Position numbers and translations under genes: made by a program
Notes under the pieces: generated by a model
The model's input: only the letters and a program-made list of their open reading frames with translations
Databases searched by the model: none
Told to the model about the DNA's origin: nothing
Part shown: piece after piece, positions 54,110-63,020 of the stretch
How the letters are laid out: each line of letters begins with the position of its first letter
How positions within the stretch are numbered: the first letter of the stretch is position 1
NCBI RefSeq assembly: GCF_014200305.1
Contig: NZ_JACHBL010000001.1
Coordinates: 1,798,001-1,862,000, forward strand
DNA: 64,000 bases
From: Neomicrococcus lactis
GTDB lineage: Bacteria; Actinomycetota; Actinomycetes; Actinomycetales; Micrococcaceae
Direction of reading: 5' to 3'

Positions 54110-56587
54110 TTGGCACGGACCACCATTTCAGCGCAGCCCGCTCCCAGTTTTGAGCGCCCCGAGGACGCCCATCTCATCGAGTACGGTCTGGACTCCGCTG
54201 CCGTCGCCGAGCGCACTGCCGCGGGTCTGACTAATCGCCAGCCGGACACGACGTCGCGCACTATTTGGCAGATCGCCCGCGCGCATCTCTTTACGGTGTT
54301 CAACTTGGTATTGGGTTCGTGCGCGGCTGTGGTGATTGCGCTGGGTCGCTGGCTGGATCTGCTTTTTGTGCTGGCTGCCGTCGCGAACGTCGTCATTGGT
54401 TTCGTACAGGAATACGCGGCGAAGAAAGAGCTGGACAAGATTTCCCTCTTGCGCCGCGATCCTTCAGTGGTGCTGCGGAATGGCGAGCGGGTTGAGATTC
54501 CGCTGGAACAGATCGTGGTGGACGACGTCGTAGTCTTGCGTCGCGGAGACCAGGTGACGGCTGACGGGGTGGTGCTGCACGCGGACGGGCTGGACGCCGA
54601 CGAATCCCTCATGACCGGCGAAAATGACGCCGTGGTGAAGAACCCTGGGGACCGCATGTTGTCCGGTTCGTCAATCCTCTCCGGCAATGGACTGTACCGA
54701 GTTACTGAGGCAGGATCCGACTCCCACGCATCGCGCATTACCAACGAAGCGCGACTCTTTTCCCAGATCAACTCCGAGCTACGCGCTGGCCTGAACAAGG
54801 TCGTCAAATGGATCAGCATCGGCATCGCTCCGATCATGGCGATCGTACTGAACGGTCAAATGGTGGCGCGCGGTGGCTGGGATGCAGCGTTGTCTTCCGG
54901 AGCCTGGCGTGACGCCCTGATTTCCTCGGTCGCTTCTATCGCCGCGATGATCCCGCAGGGACTCGCTTTAATGACCACGATTTCCTTTGCGCTCGCGGCC
55001 TTGAAGCTCGCTCGCGAAGGCGTTTTGATGCAGGAGATGGCGGCCGTAGAAGTACTCGCCCGCGTTGACGTGGTGTGCTTCGACAAGACCGGCACCTTGA
55101 CCGAAGGCGGCGTCCACTTCGGGTCTGCCGAATACACGCCTTCGGCTCAACTTGTGGACTCCGCTGCGGATGATCAAACCCTGCCTGGAACGCAGCTGGC
55201 CCTGGGCTGGTTCGGTCACGATCCTGACGCGAACCCGACTGCTGCCGCTCTTCGCACTGCTTACCCACATGAACCCGGGCATTTGCCACAAGGCGTTGTT
55301 CCTTTTTCCTCCGCCCGTCGTTGGAGCGCGGTGGAGTTTGGAAGCGGACGAGCCGCAGGAGCTTGGTTCCTTGGCGCTCCGGAAGCTCTCTTGCCGTCCG
55401 TTCCTGACGCAGCCGAGCTAAACCCCCGCTGCGCCGAATTGGCTGCTGCCGGCAACCGCACCTTGGTGCTGTGCCGGGCGGATGCTCTGGTTCGCGATGA
55501 AGAAACGGGTCACCCAGTTGCGGAACTTCCGTCCTCCATTTCCTCCGTTGGAATCTTGTTGTTCAACGAGAAGGTTCGCGAAGATGCTCGCGACACATTG
55601 GCCTATTTCCGCGAGCAGGACGTAGATCTCAAGATCATTTCCGGCGACAACCCGCATACCGTTGCGGCAGCGGCGTTGAAGGCCGGCCTCGAGTTTGATG
55701 GCACCGCCATTGATGCGAGCAAGCTTCCTCTCGACGGCCCTGAGCTGGAAGAAGCCGTCAACACTCACTCCGTGTTTGGCCGCGTTGGACCAGAGCAAAA
55801 GCAGTCCATGGTCAAGGCCCTGCAGGCTCGCGGCCACGTGGTGGCTATGACTGGCGACGGCATCAACGACGCATTGGCCCTCAAGTCCGCTGACTTGGGC
55901 ATCGCCATGGGTAACGCTGCTCCCGCGACGAAGGCTGTCTCCCGTTTGGTGCTTCTTGACGGCGAGTTCTCGCGCTTGCCATCTGTGGTGGCCGAAGGCC
56001 GCAAGGTCATCGCGAACATCGAACGCCTTGGCTACATGTTCCTGACCAAGACCAGCTACGCCATCATGTTCGGCATCGCATTTGGTCTCTTGTTCTGGTC
56101 CTTCCCCTTCATCCCACGCCAGTCCTCAACTGTGGACTTCATCGTGTTGGGTGGTCCTGCGTTCGTGCTGGCGTTGCTCCCGAATAAGCGCCGCTACATC
56201 CCAGGCTTCCTTCGACGCTCCCTCATTGCCGCCATCCCGAACGCGCTGGTGATCACGCTGGGCATCTTGGCCATCAGTTATGTCACGCGCTTCGTCCTGC
56301 ACAGCACTCCGTCCGAGATTCAGACGTCGTCGTTCATTGTGCTGGGACTCATGGGACTCTGGGTTCTGAACTGCGCGTCACGTCCGCTGAACGTGATTCG
56401 GTTCTGGCTGTTGGTGGCCATGTACGCGCTTATTGTCGCCGTCCTCGCCATCCCCATCTCGCAGCTGTACCACCAGTTCACGTGGCCATCTCAAGAGCTG
56501 ATGACCGCCAGCCTCGTGATTGGCGTGGTGGGCTGCGTGATCTTGGAGATCCTCTACCGCTTGCTCCCGAAGCCGCTCCTCGACTAG
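54110..56587 (+). CDS. Cation-transporting P-type ATPase (CtpE-like)
   Basis: An 825-residue P-type ATPase with eight or so membrane segments. The phosphorylation motif FDKTGTLTEGG has its Asp near residue 325. The ATP-binding region and hinge (MTGDGINDALALKSADLGIA) and the actuator motif DESLMTGEN are present. Residues PQGL in the segment before the phosphorylation site mark a calcium/magnesium-type rather than a heavy-metal pump. It most resembles mycobacterial CtpE, a calcium importer, but metal specificity is inferred. I chose TTG 54110 (AGAGGA 6 nt upstream) over the longer frame. A hairpin sits in its leader. Confidence 0.9.
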   Translation: MARTTISAQPAPSFERPEDAHLIEYGLDSAAVAERTAAGLTNRQPDTTSRTIWQIARAHLFTVFNLVLGSCAAVVIALGRWLDLLFVLAAVANVVIGFVQEYAAKKELDKISLLRRDPSVVLRNGERVEIPLEQIVVDDVVVLRRGDQVTADGVVLHADGLDADESLMTGENDAVVKNPGDRMLSGSSILSGNGLYRVTEAGSDSHASRITNEARLFSQINSELRAGLNKVVKWISIGIAPIMAIVLNGQMVARGGWDAALSSGAWRDALISSVASIAAMIPQGLALMTTISFALAALKLAREGVLMQEMAAVEVLARVDVVCFDKTGTLTEGGVHFGSAEYTPSAQLVDSAADDQTLPGTQLALGWFGHDPDANPTAAALRTAYPHEPGHLPQGVVPFSSARRWSAVEFGSGRAAGAWFLGAPEALLPSVPDAAELNPRCAELAAAGNRTLVLCRADALVRDEETGHPVAELPSSISSVGILLFNEKVREDARDTLAYFREQDVDLKIISGDNPHTVAAAALKAGLEFDGTAIDASKLPLDGPELEEAVNTHSVFGRVGPEQKQSMVKALQARGHVVAMTGDGINDALALKSADLGIAMGNAAPATKAVSRLVLLDGEFSRLPSVVAEGRKVIANIERLGYMFLTKTSYAIMFGIAFGLLFWSFPFIPRQSSTVDFIVLGGPAFVLALLPNKRRYIPGFLRRSLIAAIPNALVITLGILAISYVTRFVLHSTPSEIQTSSFIVLGLMGLWVLNCASRPLNVIRFWLLVAMYALIVAVLAIPISQLYHQFTWPSQELMTASLVIGVVGCVILEILYRLLPKPLLD

Positions 56588-56598
56588 CCCTCATGAAT

Positions 56599-56655
56599 CG
56601 ACTGTCCAAGTTAACGCCGTTGGGAAGCTCAACACCGCGTTAACTTGGACAGTCG
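56599..56655. repeat. Long palindromic repeat, copy 1 (left of the DUF559-like gene)
   Basis: CGACTGTCCAAGTTAACGC (56599-56617) pairs perfectly over 19 bp with GCGTTAACTTGGACAGTCG (56637-56655); the loop contains GTTG..CAAC. The 43-nt core recurs at 57711-57753 with about five changes. It may also end transcription of the ATPase gene. Confidence 0.85.
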
Positions 56656-56702
56656 AGGCCGTTATTCACCGGGAAATGCGTCCTCAGACTGACTCGTTTC
56701 CA

Positions 56703-57638
56703 CTAGTTCAGCCTCAGACGCTGACGCTGCTCGTGAATCATCCGCTCCAGCCGGGCGCACGTTTCTCGAAAGCCATCGGCAAGGTCCTTGGAGTTGCAGT
56801 GGAGATTTCGCCAGCCTTCGCCTGAGAACGCATTGTCTCTCCAGTTGTCTCGTTGTTGTTGCTCTCGAGAACGATGAGTGCCGCCATCGTAGTGAACGGC
56901 AATCAAGAGTTGTTTGTACCCAAGATCCGCGGACGGATTCCCCCAGCGACGGATCGGTAGCTCGATTTGAAGATCTGGCTCCGGAAGTCCAGCCCGCATG
57001 ATCGCCAAACGCAGTATTGTCTCCGGTGGTGAATCAGATCCAACTCGCGCAAGCCCTGTTGCCTCACGCAGTTTCCTGACGCCACGTCCGTGAAAAGACT
57101 CCACCATTACTTTCCACTTGGGCAGAGGGACGAACGGGTCAAACCGTCTTTCTAGGTTGAGACGCGGTTCGCGCACCAACTGATCCACGAGCACCACCAG
57201 CTCATCAAGTGACGCGAACGGAGCAAGCTCCATGACGGTTCGCCCCGGGCTGCTCACCCACAAGTGCATTCTGGAACGTTCCACTCCCTCAGCGTTCGTG
57301 GACTGATAGGACTTGATCCCACCTCGGCGGATTCGTGGATCACCGAGCAAAGTCGACAGGTGAACGGCAGCTTCGCTGTGGTGATTCGGCGCATAGAGAC
57401 CGTGCATGCGAGCGGCGCTGAAGTGGCTCACCCAGGCTCGGGGATAAAGCCTTTCAAGAGCAGTGAGCAGGGAGCCTTCGGTGACTTCAAAGCTGGAGAG
57501 TGCGTAAAGTCCGCGCACCGAGGTGTGGAAGACGTCCTTGGCATCAACTCGCGTGCCATGAAAACCACGCTTTTCGAGTTCTTCCCGCGTAAAGAGGGCA
57601 CGCTGAAGCTCGCGAGGGAGCTCTCGGCGTCTGGTCAT
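56703..57638 (-). CDS. DUF559-like / AbiEi-like protein flanked by palindromes
   Basis: A 311-residue protein with a basic N-terminus (MTRRRELPRELQRALFTREE), a region resembling the wing of AbiEi-type antitoxins (VSHFSAARMHGLYAP), and a C-terminal part like DUF559 / Vsr-type endonuclease folds (IAVHYDGGTHRSREQQQRDN, where an Asp and His-rich core might bind metal). This actinobacterial family is usually of unknown function. It lies between two copies of a long palindromic repeat with nothing else inside, which suggests a small mobile or repeat-linked unit. The ATG at 57638 has GGAGG very close. Confidence 0.7.
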   Translation of the reverse strand: MTRRRELPRELQRALFTREELEKRGFHGTRVDAKDVFHTSVRGLYALSSFEVTEGSLLTALERLYPRAWVSHFSAARMHGLYAPNHHSEAAVHLSTLLGDPRIRRGGIKSYQSTNAEGVERSRMHLWVSSPGRTVMELAPFASLDELVVLVDQLVREPRLNLERRFDPFVPLPKWKVMVESFHGRGVRKLREATGLARVGSDSPPETILRLAIMRAGLPEPDLQIELPIRRWGNPSADLGYKQLLIAVHYDGGTHRSREQQQRDNWRDNAFSGEGWRNLHCNSKDLADGFRETCARLERMIHEQRQRLRLN

Positions 57639-57710
57639 ACCTCCATAATTGACGGAAATTTTCCCCAGAAGCCGTTATCCACAGGGCCTCGGACGCTAGC
57701 TACCGAATCC

Positions 57711-57757
57711 AGTTGCCGAGTTAACGCCGTTGAGGAGCCAAACACCGCGTTAACTTG
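57711..57757. repeat. Long palindromic repeat, copy 2 (right of the DUF559-like gene)
   Basis: AGTTGCCGAGTTAACGC (57711-57727) pairs with GCGTTAACTTGGCAACT (57737-57753) with one wobble. The 43-nt core matches copy 1 at about 38 positions. A third partial arm, GTTAACGTGGCAACTCGG, follows at 57801-57818. Confidence 0.85.
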
Positions 57758-57800
57758 GCAACTCGGCGGGGAAATGGGGCGTCGCGAGTCAGAAGTCACG

Positions 57801-57818
57801 GTTAACGTGGCAACTCGG
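57801..57818. repeat. Partial palindrome arm, copy 3
   Basis: GTTAACGTGGCAACTCGG differs at one base from the right arm of copy 2 (GTTAACTTGGCAACTCGG). It lies 16 nt before the stop of the DUF2236 gene. Confidence 0.7.
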
Positions 57819-57833
57819 TGCTGAAATGAGGAG

Positions 57834-58799
57834 TCAGGCGCTGGAATCAGAAGAAGGCAGCACCCCAAGACGCCGAAGGCGCCGGTGGGCCGCCAGTTCG
57901 GACGGCCCCACCTTGAGGAGCCCCAGTTGGACCACGGCCAACGCGAAGCGCGCCAGCGCGTTAGACACCGGCCGCAAAAAGCGCGGCCACTGGCGCAACT
58001 CGAGGAGCTCAGCCTGTCGTGGCGTCAGGGAATTGACCACGGCGAGGAACAGCAAGCGATAGCCCGGCAAAAGCATAGGATCCAGAGGAGGGTTCCTCAA
58101 GAAGTGGACTACCTCGCGAACGCGTGGTCCACCGGAGAGGTGGGCATCGTCGTCGTACTGAAGCAAAGCCGCAGAAAGCTCCGCGCGAGACCGCGGCGGC
58201 GACTCAACGCCCATCAAGGTACCGGCCACGGACCATTCGCGAACGTACGCATCCGCGCCGGACTCGCCCGGGAGAGCGTCTGGTGGAAGCGGAATGGGGC
58301 CGCGGAAGTCTTCGTACGCGGTGAGGAAGGCCTCGGCGAACGCGCAGTGAACCCAGCGGGACAGCGAGGCGTCATTCGCGGAATATGCGAGGGTTTCGCC
58401 GGTTGCCGCCATGTAGGTTCCCACGACGGGCTCATGACGACGGCGAACGTAATCGCACGCGCCATGGGCAGCGGCCGTGTCCCCGTAGGTGACCGTGAAG
58501 ATCCAGCGGATGGTGCCGGCCAGCCGGGCCAGCGGATCCGCGCGGTAATCGGAGTGCTCCGCGACGCCCGCCAACGCGCCCGGATGCAAAGCCTGCAAGA
58601 GCAAAGCTTTGATCCCGGCGGCGATCGGCGTCATGCCACCGTGAACGTGCCAGGTGGCGGAAGTGTGCGGGAAATATCCCGCGTCGTCGCCGTTCTCGAG
58701 CGCATCTTCCCACTCGGGAACACCCTCAGATTGACCCGCGAACGTAGTGCGTAAGCGGACCTTGAAGGACTCTAAGAAACGGTCAACGAAGGCAGGCAT
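57834..58799 (-). CDS. DUF2236 (MpaB-like oxygenase) family protein
   Basis: A 321-residue protein of the DUF2236 / MpaB' family. Conserved parts include LLQALHPGALAGVAEHSDYR near residue 90, then RWIFTVTYGD and HEPVVGTYMAATGE. The family includes rubber oxygenase (latex-clearing protein) and fungal MpaB; two conserved His (in LHP and AEHS) may be heme or metal ligands. The substrate is unknown. It begins at the ATG at 58799, immediately after the ABM gene stop, so the two form an operon. Confidence 0.86.
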   Translation of the reverse strand: MPAFVDRFLESFKVRLRTTFAGQSEGVPEWEDALENGDDAGYFPHTSATWHVHGGMTPIAAGIKALLLQALHPGALAGVAEHSDYRADPLARLAGTIRWIFTVTYGDTAAAHGACDYVRRRHEPVVGTYMAATGETLAYSANDASLSRWVHCAFAEAFLTAYEDFRGPIPLPPDALPGESGADAYVREWSVAGTLMGVESPPRSRAELSAALLQYDDDAHLSGGPRVREVVHFLRNPPLDPMLLPGYRLLFLAVVNSLTPRQAELLELRQWPRFLRPVSNALARFALAVVQLGLLKVGPSELAAHRRLRRLGVLPSSDSSA

Positions 58800-59120
58800 T
58801 TAGTCGATCTGAAGCTCGCCCATGCGGTCCCAACCGGAACCGTCAATCGTGTGGGAAATGATCTGCGGCGTCTCGACGAGGGCCGGCTTCATGTCGATCA
58901 TGGCCTGCTTGAAGTGGTCGCTGTTGACATGCGCGCCCGCGGCATCATCCTCGAAGGCCTCCACGAGAACGTAGGTGTCAGTCTCTTCCAACGAGCGGGA
59001 CCATTCGAACCACTTGTTTCCTGGCTCAGCGCGCGTGGCGGCGGTGAAATCCGCGACGACATCCATGAATTTTTCCGTGTACTCGGGGCGGGTTTTGAAT
59101 TTCACAACAATAAAGATCAT
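58800..59120 (-). CDS. ABM-domain monooxygenase-like protein
   Basis: A 106-residue protein of the antibiotic biosynthesis monooxygenase (ABM) superfamily: IFIVVKFKTRPEYTEKFMDV, AEPGNKWFEWSRSLEE and VLVEAFEDDAAGAHVNSDHF. These dimeric ferredoxin-like proteins include quinol monooxygenases and heme-degrading enzymes. Which is present cannot be told. It is the first gene of a two-gene unit with the DUF2236 oxygenase-like gene, whose start abuts its stop, and the pairing suggests a small oxidative module. Confidence 0.87.
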   Translation of the reverse strand: MIFIVVKFKTRPEYTEKFMDVVADFTAATRAEPGNKWFEWSRSLEETDTYVLVEAFEDDAAGAHVNSDHFKQAMIDMKPALVETPQIISHTIDGSGWDRMGELQID

Positions 59121-59189
59121 GGTTCCAGCTTATGTCGTTCGGCTTCACGGCGCAGGCAAAAAAGCCCTGACTAAGCAGTGAGAGAAAAA

Positions 59190-59588
59190 TCAGCTCTCCG
59201 CCGCGCTCAGGCCTTTCCACTTCAGTTTCTCCTGAATCCGCCGCGGCAAGCCATTGACCACTAAGTCATAGGAGTCCTCCACGAGCTCGCGCGCGAACTC
59301 ATCATCGAGCGCCGCAAAGTCCACCGTGATCCAATGCTTTTTGCTCATGTGATAGCCCGGTGTGATGGCGGAGTGTTCGGCGCGCAGGCCGGGACCCACG
59401 GAGGGATCGCACTTGAGATTGATGCGGGTATTACTGAAGAGGAGCATCGCGAACATCTTTCCGCCGGCGCCCGCTCCGTTAGTTGATCCGGCCGCAACCT
59501 TGAAAACCGTGGTGTCCTCACCGAATGGATGATCCGCATATGCCCCGGGGAAACTAAGGCAGAATTGTTGTATCTGTTGCGCATCCAT
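59190..59588 (-). CDS. MmcQ/YjbR-family protein
   Basis: A 132-residue protein of the MmcQ/YjbR family with a double-wing fold. Typical parts are CLSFPGAYADHPFGEDTTVF at the N-terminus and YHMSKKHWITVDFAALDDE near residue 90. Some members bind DNA but the physiological role is poorly known. The ATG at 59588 is used. A short gap separates it from the divergent DUF1206 gene, so the two may share a promoter region. Confidence 0.9.
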   Translation of the reverse strand: MDAQQIQQFCLSFPGAYADHPFGEDTTVFKVAAGSTNGAGAGGKMFAMLLFSNTRINLKCDPSVGPGLRAEHSAITPGYHMSKKHWITVDFAALDDEFARELVEDSYDLVVNGLPRRIQEKLKWKGLSAAES

Positions 59589-59640
59589 TCCCTGAGTCTA
59601 AAAGAGACTCGTGAGTCCATGAAAAGATAGGCAAGTCACC

Positions 59641-60567
59641 GTGAGCAATCTTGACCGGGCTAAACAGCACACCGAGCGGGCCGTGAACGCGGCGGAGCGC
59701 ACTTCGAACCACCCGTGGTTTGAGCGTCTCGCGCGGGTGGGTTTCGTGGCGAACGGTATTTTGCACTTGCTCATTGGGGCGCTCGCGTGGAGCCTCGCGT
59801 TTGGCGGAGATGAGAACGCCGACCAGTCCGGTGCCATTTCCCTTCTCAAACAGCAGGCCTACGGTCCGGTGCTGCTGTGGACGTGCCTCATTGGCTGCGC
59901 ATTCATGGCCCTCTGGCACATCTCCTCGGCGTTCTTCGGCCGCGGCGGCGTGGACGGCCTGCGTGATGTGTCCACGGATGATCTCAAGGAAGCCGCGCGC
60001 GAAACCAAAGCTGACCTCACAGGCGCCAAGGACCAATCCACCGTCAAGACTTTGGGCCGCATCCTCAAGAACGTCGGCACTGGCCTGGTGTTTGGCGGCA
60101 TTGCGGTGGTGTTCGCGCAGTTCATTTTCGGCAAGGGTTCCAACAGCCAGGAGTCCGCGCAGAACACCACGGCCACCATCAATTCGCTGCCCGGCGGTCC
60201 GATCCTTCTCATCATCGGCGGCATCATCTTCGTGATTGTGGGCGGATATTTCGTCTTCAAGGGCGTCTCGCGACGTTTCGAGAAGGACCTACACTTGCCG
60301 CAAAGTGGCGCGCTCCGAACCGCCACGAAAGCGCTCGGCACTGTGGGCTACGTTGCGAAGGGCCTCACGCTCGCGGCAGTTGGCCTGCTCATCATCGTCG
60401 CCGCCGCGCAAGACGATCCGCACGAGTCCACCGGCTTCGACGGCGCCCTCAAAGCCATCCGCGACCAGTCATTCGGCGTCCCCGCGCTCGCATTCATTGG
60501 CGCCGGCCTCATCGCATACGGAATTTATCTCTTCTTCCGCGCGCGTCTCGCGGACATGGATTCTTAG
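59641..60567 (+). CDS. DUF1206 membrane protein
   Basis: A 308-residue protein with six membrane segments arranged as three repeats of DUF1206. Each repeat starts with a short helix and a motif such as LARVGFVANGILHLLIGALA, VFGGIAVVFAQFIFGKG and VGYVAKGLTLAAVGLLII. The first 26 residues are soluble. Function is unknown, though the family is common in actinobacteria. The GTG at 59641 is used. A TACGACGCC motif lies just after the stop. Confidence 0.87.
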   Translation: MSNLDRAKQHTERAVNAAERTSNHPWFERLARVGFVANGILHLLIGALAWSLAFGGDENADQSGAISLLKQQAYGPVLLWTCLIGCAFMALWHISSAFFGRGGVDGLRDVSTDDLKEAARETKADLTGAKDQSTVKTLGRILKNVGTGLVFGGIAVVFAQFIFGKGSNSQESAQNTTATINSLPGGPILLIIGGIIFVIVGGYFVFKGVSRRFEKDLHLPQSGALRTATKALGTVGYVAKGLTLAAVGLLIIVAAAQDDPHESTGFDGALKAIRDQSFGVPALAFIGAGLIAYGIYLFFRARLADMDS

Positions 60568-60659
60568 TCCCTTCAGTACGACGCCGCAGCTAACCCCACG
60601 CGCAAGTCTTTACGGACAGCGGTGGTTACTGAGAGAGGTGGCTACCGAGAGAGCGCTAG

Positions 60660-61637
60660 TTACTGAGAGAGCGCGAGCGTCGCGAGCAACGGCAAGGTCA
60701 CTGCCGCAAAGATGTTCGTGCCCAGAATGGTAGCCGCCACGAGGTTGGCGTCGCCCTTGGCCGCTGTAGCGAGAACAAAAGCGGTGCCCGCTGTGGGCAT
60801 GCCTGCCATGATGAGGATCGCGAAGATCCAGTCTTTGCCGCCGTCCATCGTGAACAAGGACTGCCCTACCGTGAGCAGCGCGAGGAACGTGATGGCCGGG
60901 AGAATCACAAGCTTGGCAACCGTCGCGAAGCCCACCGGCAGGATCTTGAGCTGACCACCGCGGATGGCCTGAAACGATGGGCGAAGGCCCAGACCCACCG
61001 CGAAGAGAGCAGCCGGAGACGCCGCCGCGGACATCAAGTCAGCGAACTCCATGATGGGTCCATCTTGGGGCCACCCCACGAAATTCACCACGAAGCCCAA
61101 AATAACGGCCCACATGATGGGATTCTTCAAGAGGGAGTCACGCAAAGCCCGGCCGAACTGCCGCACCTTGCTGCCCGATCCTTGAGGCGACATGACTCCG
61201 TGGATCAGCGGATAGCCCACCATGAAGATGACGTTGTGGACCAACTGGATGATGATTGCGGGAAGGTAACCAGCCGGTCCCAGCACACCCATGACTACGG
61301 GGATGCCGAGGTAGGCGACGTTTCCGAAAGCGCCGCCCATCGAGGACGACAGCGCGATGTTCAGATTACGGCCGTTCGTGAGCCAAAAGACCAAACCAAT
61401 CAACGCCCAGTACACGAGCGTTCCCACCAAGATGGATGCCAAAACGGCACCTGGAATGCCGTGGGAAAGATCGGCTTTGGCCGTCAAGAAGAACAGCAAG
61501 CACGGAAGCGCAATGAAGAACACGAACGCCGAGATCGCGGGCTCCGCGTTTCTGAATCGGTTCCAGTAGCTACAGATGAAGCCCACCAAGATCCCCAAGA
61601 ATAGAGGAAGGATCTTCAGCAGGATTTCAAGAAACAT
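60660..61637 (-). CDS. AEC-family transporter
   Basis: A 325-residue transporter of the auxin efflux carrier family with ten membrane segments in two halves. Features are LLKILPLFLGILVGFICSYW, SSSMGGAFGNVAYLGIPVVM (the conserved NVAYLGIP) and, in the second half, AGMPTAGTAFVLAT. Bacterial members move malate, malonate or related acids, or are uncharacterised. The ATG at 61637 is used. The substrate is not known; no metabolic gene is adjacent. Confidence 0.9.
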   Translation of the reverse strand: MFLEILLKILPLFLGILVGFICSYWNRFRNAEPAISAFVFFIALPCLLFFLTAKADLSHGIPGAVLASILVGTLVYWALIGLVFWLTNGRNLNIALSSSMGGAFGNVAYLGIPVVMGVLGPAGYLPAIIIQLVHNVIFMVGYPLIHGVMSPQGSGSKVRQFGRALRDSLLKNPIMWAVILGFVVNFVGWPQDGPIMEFADLMSAAASPAALFAVGLGLRPSFQAIRGGQLKILPVGFATVAKLVILPAITFLALLTVGQSLFTMDGGKDWIFAILIMAGMPTAGTAFVLATAAKGDANLVAATILGTNIFAAVTLPLLATLALSQ

Positions 61638-61686
61638 GACTCACTCGGATTGTGCTCGCAGTAGTGCTCAGAAGGGCGTTTTAACC

Positions 61687-62094
61687 CTACAACCCAAACT
61701 TCGGCGCTTCGATCAGAGGACACGTGTTCATGACGACGTCCAGCCCGGCAGCCCGAGCACGCTCAGCCGCCGCCTCATCAATCACGCCCAGCTGCATCCA
61801 CACCGCATCCGCGCCGACCTCGATGGCTTGATCTACCACGGCACCGACCTTCTGCGAGTTCACGAAGCAGTCCACCACGTTGATGCGCCCCGGAATATCG
61901 GCAAGTTTCCGGTACCCCTTCTCGCCGTGAACGTCCTGACCGCCCAGATTCACGGGCACAATCTCCATGCCAAACCGGTCCCTGAGCTGAAGCGATACAC
62001 CCAGCGCCGCGCGCAAAGGATTATTCGAGAGCCCCACCACAGCCCATCTGGCGGGCGTGGTCAAGAGACGTCGTATGACTTCGGGATCATTCAT
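61687..62094 (-). CDS. CoA-binding protein (YccU-like)
   Basis: A 135-residue protein with a CoA-binding Rossmann domain as in succinyl-CoA synthetase alpha chains, standing alone. It has WAVVGLSNNPLRAALGVSLQ near residue 18, EIVPVNLGGQDVHGEKGYRK and VDQAIEVGADAVWMQLGVID. YccU-type proteins bind CoA derivatives; their role is unknown. The ATG at 62094 is used. It is transcribed towards the AEC transporter. Confidence 0.92.
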   Translation of the reverse strand: MNDPEVIRRLLTTPARWAVVGLSNNPLRAALGVSLQLRDRFGMEIVPVNLGGQDVHGEKGYRKLADIPGRINVVDCFVNSQKVGAVVDQAIEVGADAVWMQLGVIDEAAAERARAAGLDVVMNTCPLIEAPKFGL

Positions 62095-62226
62095 GCCCTC
62101 ACCCTACTTGCATGTTCACCGCTCGGGAATACTTGAAGATTCAAGTTAGTTACACATAGCGTGACCAACATATTCAAGAATTTCTTCGCGTGGCTCGCCT
62201 CGCTCTTTACGAATCGGAGTTCCAAC

Positions 62227-62865
62227 ATGGCTGACGTAACCATCATCGGTGCAGGAAACATGGCTCGCGGCATCGGCTCGCGCGTCGTTGCTGCAGATCG
62301 TTCCCTCGAGATCCTCACTCGCGACGCCTCAAAGGCTGAAGCACTCGCAGCCGAGCTTGGCGGAGCCGTTTCCGGCGCCGCACTTGACCAGAAGGTTTCC
62401 GGCAAGATCGTTGTCCTGGCATTGCCTTTCGATGCCGCTCAGGAAGTCGTCAAGAGCCTCGGCTCCGCGTTGGACGGCAAGATCGTGATCGACATCAGCA
62501 ACCCCGTTAACTTCGAGACCTTCAATTCCCTCACGGTTCCTGCCGGCACGTCCGCTGCCGAGGAACTCGCAAGATTGGCACCTAACGCCACCTTCGTGAA
62601 GGCATTCAACACCGTCTTCGCAGGCAACCTTGCATCCGGCAAGATCAACGGCCAGCCACTTGACGTGTTCATCGCCGCAGATTCCGCCGAAGCACGCAGC
62701 GCCGTCGTATCCCTCGTAAACGATGCCGATATGCGCGCCATCGAAGTAGGCGGCTTGCACCACGCTCGCGAGCTCGAGGGCTTCCAGCTCCTCCACATGG
62801 CCCTCCAGGTCAACCCGGCTTACGAGAACTTCCAGTGGGGTTCCGCAATCCAGATTGCTGGCTAG
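62227..62865 (+). CDS. NADPH-dependent F420 reductase-like / NAD(P)-binding protein
   Basis: A 212-residue Rossmann-fold oxidoreductase of the F420 reductase / NADP oxidoreductase family. The nucleotide loop is VTIIGAGNMARGIGSRVV, with KIVVLALPFDAAQEVV and VKAFNTVFAGNLASG further on. The core is standard, but the C-terminal FQWGSAIQIAG is short. Whether it uses F420 is unknown. The ATG at 62227 has CGGAG 7 nt upstream. An in-frame GTG at 62161 adds a hydrophobic 22-residue extension but has no ribosome site. A terminator follows. Confidence 0.87.
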   Translation: MADVTIIGAGNMARGIGSRVVAADRSLEILTRDASKAEALAAELGGAVSGAALDQKVSGKIVVLALPFDAAQEVVKSLGSALDGKIVIDISNPVNFETFNSLTVPAGTSAAEELARLAPNATFVKAFNTVFAGNLASGKINGQPLDVFIAADSAEARSAVVSLVNDADMRAIEVGGLHHARELEGFQLLHMALQVNPAYENFQWGSAIQIAG

Positions 62866-62880
62866 TTAGTTCCAAAGACC

Positions 62881-62917
62881 GCAGGGCGCCCACTCACGTT
62901 CGGAGTGTGCGCCCTGC
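62881..62917 (+). terminator. Intrinsic terminator
   Basis: GCAGGGCGC (62881-62889) pairs with GCGCCCTGC (62909-62917), with an inner ACTC/GAGT pairing, and is followed by TTATTTTAAATT. Confidence 0.85.
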
Positions 62918-63020
62918 TTATTTTAAATTACGACGACGCAGCCTGCGTCCCGCGGTTTCCCTGAGGACGCTAATGCCCACCATCCGCTACGTCGCCGCAA
63001 ATCTATGGCTGCCTCAAACT

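Noticed and set aside
56599-57818. CRISPR array or insertion sequence at the palindromic repeats
   Set aside because: There are only two full copies about 1.1 kb apart, no regular spacers, no target-site duplication and no transposase motif.
62161-62226. N-terminal extension of the F420-reductase-like gene
   Set aside because: The GTG has no ribosome site, while the ATG at 62227 has one and begins the Rossmann fold correctly.
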